A stretch of DNA of 64,000 nucleotides from the NCBI GenBank assembly GCA_000403215.2, contig KE159549.1, positions 1 through 64,000 of the forward strand, written 5' to 3'. The DNA comes from Lachnospiraceae bacterium A4 (GTDB taxonomy: Bacteria; Bacillota; Clostridia; Lachnospirales; Lachnospiraceae). Shown piece after piece: positions 57,260 through 64,000 of this stretch. Under the pieces are notes generated by a model. It did no database searches. It was not told the origin of the DNA and was given only the letters and a program-made list of their open reading frames with translations. A program made the position numbers and the translations under genes. The first letter of the stretch is position 1. Every line of letters starts with the position of its first letter.

Positions 57260-59122
57260 ATGAAAAAGACAAAGAAGTACCAATTGATGAAAAGGGCGGT
57301 TTGTATGTGGTGCAGGGAACAGCCGGCGCTGTTTGGCTCGACAGCGCTGTATGCCTTGCTCAATGCAGTCATTCCCTACATTACCCTCTGGTTTACGGCA
57401 CAGATATTAAATGAGCTTGCAGGGACAAGACAGCGCGGGCTGCTGATACAGAAAATCGTGGCGCTGCTTGCGGCGGAGAGTGTCTTATTACTGCTAAAGG
57501 CGGCTGCTCTGCGGTGGAATCATACATTGTCGGACGGGTTTTGCATGAAATTATATGAATGGAAACGCCATTTTGACAAACTGTTGTCCATGGACTTTTG
57601 TGATATGGAGAATCCACAGACGCATGAGCTGTTAAATGCCGTGCAGCAGACTTCCCATTGGAGTAGTTTTGGTATGCGGATGGTGTACTATCAGTTTCAG
57701 AATTTTTTGGAGGCGGTGTTTCAACTGATTGGCGGCATTGCGCTCTCCGTATCGCTGTTTCGGCTGCCGGTGCGGCAGGAGGCGGGCTGGCTTGTGATGC
57801 TGAATCATCCAGTCTGCATTGTACTGGTCGCACTGCTGCTTGCCGGTGTGACAGCGCTGTCGCCTTATCTGGAAACCATCAGCACAAAATGCTGGATTGA
57901 ATGCGATGCAGAGTGCACGCTCGGAAACCGCTTTTTTTCCTTTTTGTACAATTTAATGTCAGAGCCAAAGCGGGCATTGGATGTACGGCTGTACCGGCAG
58001 GATATCTTTTTTGACCAGATTACGTCTATTCAGGACAGCTATGGGACGAAATCAAAAGCGGCGCGCTATGCCAGAGGAAAGGCGGGCGCCGCCTGCGCGG
58101 CGTCGGTGGCAGTCTCCAAGATTTTTATAGGGCTGATCTATCTCTTTGTGTGTATCAAGGCGTGGGGCGGTGCCTTTGGCATCGGGTCTGTCACGCAGTA
58201 TGTTGGCGCGATTACGGCGCTGTCGGGCGGGCTGGCAAAAATCCTTGAAATTGTGGGCGAGGCGGGCATCAACGCCTTTTATCTGGAACGGGAATTTTCC
58301 TTTATGGATATTCCGAATCAGATGTATCAAGGCTCGCTCACGGTTGAAAAGCGCGCGGACCAGCACTACGAGGTGGAATTTCGCAATGTGAGCTTTCGCT
58401 ATCCCAATGCAGAGAACTTTGCACTGAAAAATATTTCCATGAAATTCAAAGTGGGGCAGCGTCTGGCAGTGGTGGGGCAGAATGGATCTGGTAAGACTAC
58501 ATTTATCAAGCTGCTGTGCCGTCTGTATGACCCGACTGAGGGGCAGATTTTATTGAATGGAATTGATATCCGCAAGTATGACTACCGGGAGTATATGCGC
58601 GTGTTCTCTGTGGTTTTTCAGGATTTTCATCTGCTTGCCTTCTCTGTGGGGCAGAATATCGCGGCAAGGGAAAGCTATGACAGGGAACGGGCTCAGAGCT
58701 GCTGCCAGAAGGCGGGGGTGTGGCAGCGTGTGGCGTCGATGGCGTCGGGAATGGATACCGTGCTGTACAAGGATTTGTCCGAGAAGGGGGTGGAGGTGTC
58801 CGGCGGCGAGGCGCAGAAGCTTGCGATTGCGAGAGCCTTGTACCGGGATTCGGCTTTCTTGATACTAGACGAGCCGACTGCTGCGCTCGACCCGCTGTCG
58901 GAGTATGAGATTTATGCGCGTTTGAGTGAGATTGTGGAGGACAAGACGGCAGTCTACATCAGCCACCGCCTTTCCTCCTGCCGCTTCTGTGACGAAATTC
59001 TGGTTTTTCATAAGGGGTGTATGGTGCAGCAGGGAAGCCATGAGAGGCTGCTTGCACAAAAGGACGGCAAGTACCGCGAACTGTGGAATGCACAGGCGCA
59101 GTATTATGTGGCGGAGCATTGA
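57260..59122 (+). CDS. ABC exporter, fused membrane and ATPase domains (second of pair)
   Basis: A 620-residue half-transporter with the same architecture as its neighbour. It has about six membrane helices, including NAVIPYITLWFTAQILNEL, then Walker A GQNGSGKTT, Q-loop VFQDFHL, signature EVSGGEAQKLAI, Walker B LILDEPTAALD and H-loop SHRLSSC. The linker MYQGSLTVEKRADQHYEVEF leads into the ATPase. AGGAGG lies before the ATG. The near-equal size and adjacency suggest a heterodimer with the first protein. The substrate is unknown. Confidence 0.9.
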   Translation: MKKTKKYQLMKRAVCMWCREQPALFGSTALYALLNAVIPYITLWFTAQILNELAGTRQRGLLIQKIVALLAAESVLLLLKAAALRWNHTLSDGFCMKLYEWKRHFDKLLSMDFCDMENPQTHELLNAVQQTSHWSSFGMRMVYYQFQNFLEAVFQLIGGIALSVSLFRLPVRQEAGWLVMLNHPVCIVLVALLLAGVTALSPYLETISTKCWIECDAECTLGNRFFSFLYNLMSEPKRALDVRLYRQDIFFDQITSIQDSYGTKSKAARYARGKAGAACAASVAVSKIFIGLIYLFVCIKAWGGAFGIGSVTQYVGAITALSGGLAKILEIVGEAGINAFYLEREFSFMDIPNQMYQGSLTVEKRADQHYEVEFRNVSFRYPNAENFALKNISMKFKVGQRLAVVGQNGSGKTTFIKLLCRLYDPTEGQILLNGIDIRKYDYREYMRVFSVVFQDFHLLAFSVGQNIAARESYDRERAQSCCQKAGVWQRVASMASGMDTVLYKDLSEKGVEVSGGEAQKLAIARALYRDSAFLILDEPTAALDPLSEYEIYARLSEIVEDKTAVYISHRLSSCRFCDEILVFHKGCMVQQGSHERLLAQKDGKYRELWNAQAQYYVAEH

Positions 59123-59143
59123 GTACACACTCGTTTTTGCATA

Positions 59144-59635
59144 TTATAACGCTTCTTGTCGAAGCCAAGCCATGCCCGGGTAGAGCTTTCCGGTGCGCGC
59201 GAAGTATTCAACGCATTCGGCGGCAAGCTTGGGGTCATGCATGGTGTATTTCTTGAGAATGACAGACTGGCAGTCGCCCGGCACCATCGGGGACTCCTCA
59301 TCGGAATCAAGATAATCCGGGTCAAAGCACGAGCAGAAATAGCCGTCTGGAGAAGTGTCTCCCACGACATACTGTATAGCAATCCAGCGGTTGTCAATCT
59401 CAATCTGAAAAAATTCCTCCTCGATTGCCGTTTCGGCATCATCATGCGGAGAGAGAAAGACAGAAACCTTGTCCGCCTGCTGTATGTTATGGATTAATTG
59501 CTGCAGGTCCGCCTCTGTGAGCTTTTCGCCGTCGCCATGCCCGAAGGCATCGAAGGTATACAGGACTTTCAGACCTGTAGGCATTGCGGGAGGGGGCGTT
59601 TCTGGGGAAATGATAGTTGTTTTGCACTCTTTCAT
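59144..59635 (-). CDS. Hypothetical protein, possibly Imm1-like
   Basis: A 163-residue acidic soluble protein: ADLQQLIHNIQQADKVSVFL, then EEEFFQIEIDNRWIAIQYVV, a CSCFDPDYLDSDEESP loop and a closing VEYFARTGKLYPGMAWLRQ. The last element resembles the end of Imm1-type immunity proteins (phe-phe-x-thr-gly ... trp), but the match is weak and no toxin gene is adjacent. The ribosome site AAAGGAGA supports the start. It converges with the second ABC exporter. Confidence 0.55.
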   Translation of the reverse strand: MKECKTTIISPETPPPAMPTGLKVLYTFDAFGHGDGEKLTEADLQQLIHNIQQADKVSVFLSPHDDAETAIEEEFFQIEIDNRWIAIQYVVGDTSPDGYFCSCFDPDYLDSDEESPMVPGDCQSVILKKYTMHDPKLAAECVEYFARTGKLYPGMAWLRQEAL

Positions 59636-59780
59636 GACAGTACTCTCCTTTTTATATAATTTTTAATAGTATTTTCTTTTTCTATTATATTACTGAACAA
59701 CAGGGGTGACAAGTGTTACTTTTCGTCCCTGTGTCAAAGCAGTATCCGTCAAAAATACCGATATACACGTATACAAAATA

Positions 59781-59810
59781 TTGACAGATGGGGAATAGAT
59801 GTTATATAGT
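59781..59810 (+). promoter_or_regulatory. Promoter of the aminotransferase gene
   Basis: TTGACA (59781-59786) and TATAGT (59805-59810), spacing 18 nt, give a leader of about 75 nt before the ATG at 59892. Confidence 0.72.
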
Positions 59811-59891
59811 AGGGAAGGAATCAATAAATAATTACAAGAGAGTATTATTTTCATAGGCGGAACTGCGTATGAATGATGGAGGTTATGGAAA

Positions 59892-61175
59892 ATGAAAGCA
59901 TACAAGGATTTAAGCAAGGAAGAATTGCGTGCACTTCAGACGGAACTTCAGGCACAGTATGAAAAATTAAAAGAGTCAGATATCAAACTCGACATGTCGC
60001 GCGGCAAGCCTGCTGCGGACCAGCTCGATCTGTCTGTCGGCATGCTCGATGTGCTCAACAGCAAGTCCGCATTCAAAGGCTTGGACAAGATAGACATTCG
60101 GAATTATGGAGCATTTGATGGTATCAAAGAGGCAAAGGAGCTTTTTGCAGAGCTGATGGAATGCCCGGTTGATCATGTGATGGTATTTGGCAATTCCAGC
60201 TTAAATATCATGTATGATCTGGTTTCAAGGGCAATGGTGCACGGCATCGGCGGCAATACACCGTGGTGTAAGCAGGAAAAGGTAAAGTTCCTGTGTCCTG
60301 TTCCGGGATATGACAGACATTTTGCCATCACAGAGGGCTTTGGCATTGAGATGATCAATATTCCGATGGATGAGAACGGTCCAGATATGGACTTAGTTGA
60401 ACAGTATGTAAGCAGCGACCCAGCGGTCAAGGGCATCTGGAATGTGCCCAAGTACACTAACCCGGCAGGCGTCGTATATTCCGACGAGGTGGTCAGGAGA
60501 TTTGCAAACTTAAAGCCGGCGGCGCCTGATTTTAGAATCTATTGGGATAACGCATACGCATTCCATCATATCTATGTAGATCATAAAGTTGAAATGCTCA
60601 ACATTGTGACCGAATGTGAGAAGGCGGGCAATCCAGATCTGTATTATCAAGTGTGCTCGACCTCCAAGGTGACGTTTCCGGGTGCGGGTGTGGGCGCGCT
60701 GATCACTTCGCCGGCAAATCTTGCGGAGGTGAAGAAGACCGTGAGCTTACAGACCATCGGGTTTGACAAGATCAACCAGATGCGCCATGTGCTGTACTTT
60801 AAGAATGCGGCGGGCGTCCACGCGCATATGGAGAAGCATGCAGCGCTGTTAAAGCCTAAGTTTGAGGCGGTTCTTGACTGCCTTGACAGAGAGCTTGGCG
60901 GACTGGAGATCGCCCGCTGGCTCAGACCGCTCGGCGGATACTTTATCGCATTTGATACGCTGGAGGGCTGTGCAAAGCGTGTGGTGGCGCTCTGCAAGGA
61001 GGCGGGCGTAGTGATGACGCCGGCTGGCTCAACCTTCCCGTATATGAAGGACGACGCAGACACCAGTATCCGCATCGCGCCGACACTCCCCACACCCGAC
61101 GAGCTCAAGCAGGCATGCGAGGTGTTCGTACTCTGTGTGAAGCTGGCGTCGGTTGAGAAATATCTGGCGGCATAA
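59892..61175 (+). CDS. PLP-dependent class I/II aminotransferase (putative aspartate aminotransferase type)
   Basis: A 427-residue enzyme of the aminotransferase class I fold-type, subgroup with the N-terminal DIKLDMSRGKPAADQLDLSV segment (Asp_aminotransf, PF12897-like). PLP-site landmarks: VFGNSSLNIMYDLVSRAM, IWNVPKYTNPAGVVYSDEVV with the Asn, IYWDNAYAFHH with Asp and Tyr, and Lys in CSTSKVTFPGAGVG. It probably transfers amino groups between amino acids and 2-oxo acids; substrate preference is not visible. It stands alone with its own promoter and terminator. Confidence 0.9.
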   Translation: MKAYKDLSKEELRALQTELQAQYEKLKESDIKLDMSRGKPAADQLDLSVGMLDVLNSKSAFKGLDKIDIRNYGAFDGIKEAKELFAELMECPVDHVMVFGNSSLNIMYDLVSRAMVHGIGGNTPWCKQEKVKFLCPVPGYDRHFAITEGFGIEMINIPMDENGPDMDLVEQYVSSDPAVKGIWNVPKYTNPAGVVYSDEVVRRFANLKPAAPDFRIYWDNAYAFHHIYVDHKVEMLNIVTECEKAGNPDLYYQVCSTSKVTFPGAGVGALITSPANLAEVKKTVSLQTIGFDKINQMRHVLYFKNAAGVHAHMEKHAALLKPKFEAVLDCLDRELGGLEIARWLRPLGGYFIAFDTLEGCAKRVVALCKEAGVVMTPAGSTFPYMKDDADTSIRIAPTLPTPDELKQACEVFVLCVKLASVEKYLAA

Positions 61176-61201
61176 ATAAAAAAGGGCACCTGAGTGCATA
61201 T

Positions 61202-61233
61202 AAAAACGACTGTCTGAAACGGCAGTCGTTTTT
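61202..61233. terminator. Bidirectional terminator
   Basis: AAAAACGACTG (61202-61212) and CAGTCGTTTTT (61223-61233) form a stem flanked by A and T runs on both strands. It serves the aminotransferase and the convergent gene whose stop codon overlaps it. Confidence 0.93.
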
Positions 61234-61837
61234 ATATGCGTCTGGGCACCTGCAATAAATATTTTTCTACAAACTCTTTTCGGACTGCCTGTTTCATCAG
61301 CAGGGCAGTGATCTTTTGCTGAACCTGTGATTCGGGTTCGAATTTCGTGGTGGTAAATTCCTTGTTGAGAATCGCAGTAAAGATCTTGGGAATCTGTCCG
61401 TTCTGCTGCGTGTCAAAGACCATGGAGAACCCGTGGGTGTAGCAGAAGGACACAATGGTCGTCAGCGTCGAGGCGACCACACGGCCGAGCGAATCATCTT
61501 TGTAGGGCGCTGTCGTCAGGCGCGCCGGCGGGAGAAATTCCACGCTGATAATCTTCCAGTCGGTCTCTGTCCTCAGGCAGTAGGCGATGCGGCAGGTATC
61601 ATATATGAGATAGATTGTCACATCATTGTTGCTGATTACCAGATAATAGTGTTTGGCATCATATAGGATTTGATTGATTTTCCCGTTTAAGACATACATG
61701 CTCTTATAAATCTTTACTTGATGGTTCGTCGATTCATCGCATTTCATGACCAGCTTGTCATGTCGTTTTTTCTTCCGGTGCTTTTCAAGTTCTGCAGCCA
61801 GATAGAATCCTTCTTTTGGCTCAAACTCGTAAATCAT
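61232..61837 (-). CDS. Hypothetical protein
   Basis: About 201 residues from the ATG at 61837 (MIYEFEPKEGFYLAAELEKH), which has GGAAGG upstream. A longer minus-strand frame would run through the repeat at 61862-61902 and is less likely. The protein is basic at the start (HRKKKRHDKLVMK), then beta-rich (HYYLVISNNDVTIYLIYDTC), and ends with a helical tail. I do not recognise it. It is separated from the GntR operon by about 370 bp holding the repeat and the GntR promoter. Confidence 0.62.
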   Translation of the reverse strand: MIYEFEPKEGFYLAAELEKHRKKKRHDKLVMKCDESTNHQVKIYKSMYVLNGKINQILYDAKHYYLVISNNDVTIYLIYDTCRIAYCLRTETDWKIISVEFLPPARLTTAPYKDDSLGRVVASTLTTIVSFCYTHGFSMVFDTQQNGQIPKIFTAILNKEFTTTKFEPESQVQQKITALLMKQAVRKEFVEKYLLQVPRRI

Positions 61838-61861
61838 AATCTCGTTTACCTTCCTTGGCTT

Positions 61862-61902
61862 AGGAACTGTAGAAAGATAACTGACACTTTCCGGCAATTC
61901 CT
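61862..61902. repeat. Deleted copy of the palindromic repeat at 15899-16056
   Basis: AGGAACTGTAGAAAGATAAC (61862-61881) followed closely by TTTCCGGCAATTCCT (61888-61902) reproduces the two outer arms of the 158-bp repeat, with the roughly 120-bp middle missing. Confidence 0.75.
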
Positions 61903-62072
61903 TATGGGATTTTTGATGACACAATCATTGATATTATAAAATATAAAAAAGTTTTTTGCAACTACGTTTCCCGAGATTGTATAAAATCAATTAATACAAT
62001 GTCAGCGTTTGTGCGAAAGCGATCAAAAAAGACAATTGTTTGTATTTTTATAAAATAAACAGTATAAAACAG

Positions 62073-62101
62073 TTGACAACAGTTAACTACTGTTATATAC
62101 T
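62073..62101 (+). promoter_or_regulatory. Promoter with GntR-type operator in the spacer
   Basis: TTGACA (62073-62078) and TATACT (62096-62101), spacing 17. The spacer is occupied by AACAGT-TAACT-ACTGTT (62078-62094), a perfect inverted repeat; more ACAGT and ACTGT half-sites flank it (62058-62063, 62099-62104). Binding would block RNA polymerase directly. The GntR gene follows at 62204. Confidence 0.85.
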
Positions 62102-62203
62102 GTTTATATCAAAGACGGCAGGGAACTGTCTTTGAGGAATGTTCATGAACAAATAGTGGAGCATCTGGCGCATCAGACCAGAGAAGAAGGATGTTGAGAC
62201 CAT

Positions 62204-62578
62204 ATGAATATGATTATTAACCATTCATCAATGCAGCCTGTATATGAGCAGATCGTGTGCCAGATCAAAGGAAAGATCATACAGGGTGAGTTGATTGAGG
62301 AGACCTTGCTTCCGTCTGTCAGAACGCTGGCAAAAGAAATTAAAGTCAGTGCACTCACGGTCAAGAAGGCATATGACCAGTTGGAGGCGGAAGGATTTGT
62401 CATCACGGTGCATGGCAAGGGAAGTTATGTGGCAAGCGCCAATCAGGCGCAGCTGCTTGAGGAGAAGAAAAAAGAAGTGGAGACAGAGTTTGAGCAGGCG
62501 ATTCGCAAGGCGCGAAGCTGCGGCATGGAGGACAGCGAGATCCGCGCACTGTTTGAGATTGTGCTCGAGGACTCTTAA
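62204..62578 (+). CDS. GntR family regulator, YtrA subfamily
   Basis: A 124-residue regulator: winged-helix domain (QPVYEQIVCQIKGKIIQGEL, LLPSVRTLAKEIKVSALTVK, KAYDQLEAEGFVITVHGKGS) and a short helical tail instead of a large ligand domain, as in the YtrA group. YtrA-type repressors govern ABC transporter operons that respond to cell-envelope stress. An inverted repeat within the promoter spacer (62078-62094) is the likely operator. ABC genes follow at once. Confidence 0.92.
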   Translation: MNMIINHSSMQPVYEQIVCQIKGKIIQGELIEETLLPSVRTLAKEIKVSALTVKKAYDQLEAEGFVITVHGKGSYVASANQAQLLEEKKKEVETEFEQAIRKARSCGMEDSEIRALFEIVLEDS

Positions 62579-62610
62579 TCCTAAAGGTAGAAGGAAAGGA
62601 AGTGCAGACA

Positions 62611-63456
62611 ATGATTCGACTGGACAATGTAGTCAAACAGTATGACAAGTTTCGGCTGGATTGCTCTTTGCAGGTGCCCGAAGGACGGGTCACAGGACTG
62701 ATCGGAAGAAACGGCGCCGGCAAAAGTACGGCATTTAAAACAATGCTGGGGTTGATTGAGATCGAAGGCGGGACGGTGGAGGTATTTGGCAAAGCGGCCA
62801 AAAACCTCACAGCCAAGGACAGGGAGCAGATTGGCGTTGTGCTCGCGGATTCCGGCTTTAGCGGGTATCTGCGCATCAAGGATTTGATGCCTGTGCTGGA
62901 TACACTGTACACGGATTTCTCGCGCGAGCAGTTTATGGCGGGCTGCGAACGAATGGAGCTGCCGATCAATAAGAAAATCAGAGAGTTTTCTACCGGCATG
63001 AAGAGGAAACTGCAGATTCTTGCAGCGCTCTCGCACAATGCCAGACTCTTGATACTCGACGAGCCGACTGCGGGGCTTGATGTCGTGGCGCGGGATGAAC
63101 TTCTGAATCTTCTGCGCGAGTACATGGAGACCGAGGGGCGCAGCATTCTCATCAGCTCACATATTTCAAGTGACTTAGAGGGCATCTGCGATGATGTGTA
63201 TCTGATTGAGAACGGCAGAATGCTGCTGCATGAGGACACAGATGTGCTGTTGAATGAATATGGTTTATTGAAGGTGACGTTTGAGCAGTTTGCCATGCTC
63301 GACCAGCGGTATCTGCTTCGAAAGAAAAAGGAGAGTTTTGGCTATAGCTGTCTGACAAACAAACGGCAGTTTTATCAGGATAATTTTCCGTCTGTCGTGA
63401 TCGAGAGAGGCGATATTGACAAGGTGATTCTAATGCTCACGACGAGCGGAGAATAG
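62611..63456 (+). CDS. ABC transporter ATP-binding protein (YtrB-like)
   Basis: A 281-residue ATPase: Walker A GLIGRNGAGKSTAF, Q-loop region VLADSGFSG, signature EFSTGMKRKLQI, Walker B LLILDEPTAGLD, and H-loop ISSHISSDL. The C-terminal 70 residues are an accessory domain (LLKVTFEQFAMLDQRYLLRK). I chose the ATG at 62611 since AAAGGAA lies at the right distance; a GTG at 62602 is too close. It pairs with the permease that follows and is presumably repressed by the GntR protein. Confidence 0.9.
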   Translation: MIRLDNVVKQYDKFRLDCSLQVPEGRVTGLIGRNGAGKSTAFKTMLGLIEIEGGTVEVFGKAAKNLTAKDREQIGVVLADSGFSGYLRIKDLMPVLDTLYTDFSREQFMAGCERMELPINKKIREFSTGMKRKLQILAALSHNARLLILDEPTAGLDVVARDELLNLLREYMETEGRSILISSHISSDLEGICDDVYLIENGRMLLHEDTDVLLNEYGLLKVTFEQFAMLDQRYLLRKKKESFGYSCLTNKRQFYQDNFPSVVIERGDIDKVILMLTTSGE

Positions 63457-63473
63457 AGTTGGAGGGAGTTTTG

Positions 63474-64000
63474 ATGAGCAGACCAGTAAAAGGTTTATTG
63501 ATAAAGGACTTACGATTGATCGTTATACAGATGAAGATGTTTTTTGCCATGTTGGTCGTGTGGGGGCTGATCATGTCAATCAGTGTCAAAGGAAGCTTCT
63601 TTCTTCCGGGGTATGCCGCAGTGCTCTGTTCCTTTTTGTCACTGAGCACGTACAGTTATGACGAGTTTGACAATGGTATAGCGTATATTTTCACGCTGCC
63701 AGCAAAGCGCAGGGACTATGTGCGTGCAAAGTACCTGCTGGGGATTTTGCTGGCGGTGATACCAACCATTGCTGTAACGGCTGCTTCCTGCATCGCTCAT
63801 TTGGTGACGAAGGGAGAGATAACACCGATGGAGTATGTTATTTCACCGCTGAGTGCCATCGCGCTCGCATTTATGCTGATGGCGGTGGAGAATCCAATAT
63901 ACATCAAATTCGGACAGGAGAAGAGCAGGATAGCCAGAATGATATCCATCGGCATGATCGCATTTTGCTTTGGGATGATTGGCGTGCTGTACGAGGACTC
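63474..64000 (+). CDS. ABC-2 type permease (runs off the right edge)
   Basis: The first 175 codons of a membrane protein with helices near residues 22-38, 45-60, 85-110 and 120-140. It begins MSRPVKGLLIKDLRLIVIQ and has LPAKRRDYVRAKYLLGILLA, a signature of ABC-2 permeases paired with YtrB-like ATPases. The gene continues past the window. GGAGGGAG lies before the ATG at 63474. It completes the GntR-ABC operon. Confidence 0.87.
   Translation, partial: MSRPVKGLLIKDLRLIVIQMKMFFAMLVVWGLIMSISVKGSFFLPGYAAVLCSFLSLSTYSYDEFDNGIAYIFTLPAKRRDYVRAKYLLGILLAVIPTIAVTAASCIAHLVTKGEITPMEYVISPLSAIALAFMLMAVENPIYIKFGQEKSRIARMISIGMIAFCFGMIGVLYED

Noticed and set aside
55368-59122. Bacteriocin/lantibiotic export cluster
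   Set aside because: The exporters lack a C39 peptidase domain and there is no precursor peptide or modification gene.

Overview
The window looks like a chromosome segment of a spore-forming, gut-type clostridial Firmicute, most plausibly Lachnospiraceae. This rests on family content: BspA-type leucine-rich repeat surface proteins, a CotF-like coat protein, a YtvI/AI-2E permease, TnpX/TnpV/TnpW-type mobilizable-element genes, LytTR/GHKL signalling and many strong AGGAGG ribosome sites. No rRNA, tRNA or CRISPR array was seen. Both ends cut genes: a transposase at the left and an ABC-2 permease at the right.

1-16 kb. A truncated BspA-like surface-protein gene is split into two halves (838-1559 and 13910-15899). 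The insert is a 12.35 kb integrative mobilizable element (1560-13909). Its attachment sites can be read to the base: joining the halves at a shared AT restores the reading frame and the repeat consensus, and the joined element ends form a palindrome centred on AT. The element carries a large serine recombinase, a TnpW-like protein, a MOB relaxase, a MobC-like accessory protein, a likely oriT and modular cargo: TnpV copies, AraC and TetR regulators, an MFS pump, KTR zinc-ribbon proteins and DUF5131. Its pump has an in-frame stop, and its sigma-like gene has a 14-bp duplication and an ATA in place of a start codon.

16-26 kb. Housekeeping and surface functions: a CotF-like protein, a 1311-residue secreted Ser/Thr/Glu-stalk protein, a YtvI-like permease, a GH2 glycosidase and an MFS transporter.

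26-39 kb. An AT-rich accessory stretch of small, mostly self-standing genes. It holds seven GNAT genes or remnants (one resembling aminoglycoside 6'-N-acetyltransferases), a PepC-like peptidase, an intact IS110 element with a candidate bridge RNA, an HD protein, a BlaI/BlaR1-type pair, an Lnt-like nitrilase and a leader-peptide/hairpin region before one acetyltransferase.

39-48 kb. A queuosine-salvage-like pair (YhhQ transporter plus radical SAM protein) lies behind a structured leader. Then come an AAA/PD-(D/E)XK protein and a DUF4261 protein. Next is a very AT-rich six-gene operon (44.1-47.5 kb) with an ExbB/TolQ-like channel, an ExbD/TolR-like protein, two further proteins with related C-terminal domains and an OB-fold envelope protein. 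This is the least conventional system in the window.

47.6-64 kb. A membrane-anchored Ntn hydrolase, a chemoreceptor split by an in-frame stop, an EAL phosphodiesterase, a LytTR/GHKL pair whose kinase lacks a membrane sensor, two ABC exporters, an aminotransferase and a YtrA-type GntR regulator with its ABC transporter. In the GntR promoter an inverted repeat sits exactly between the -35 and -10 boxes.
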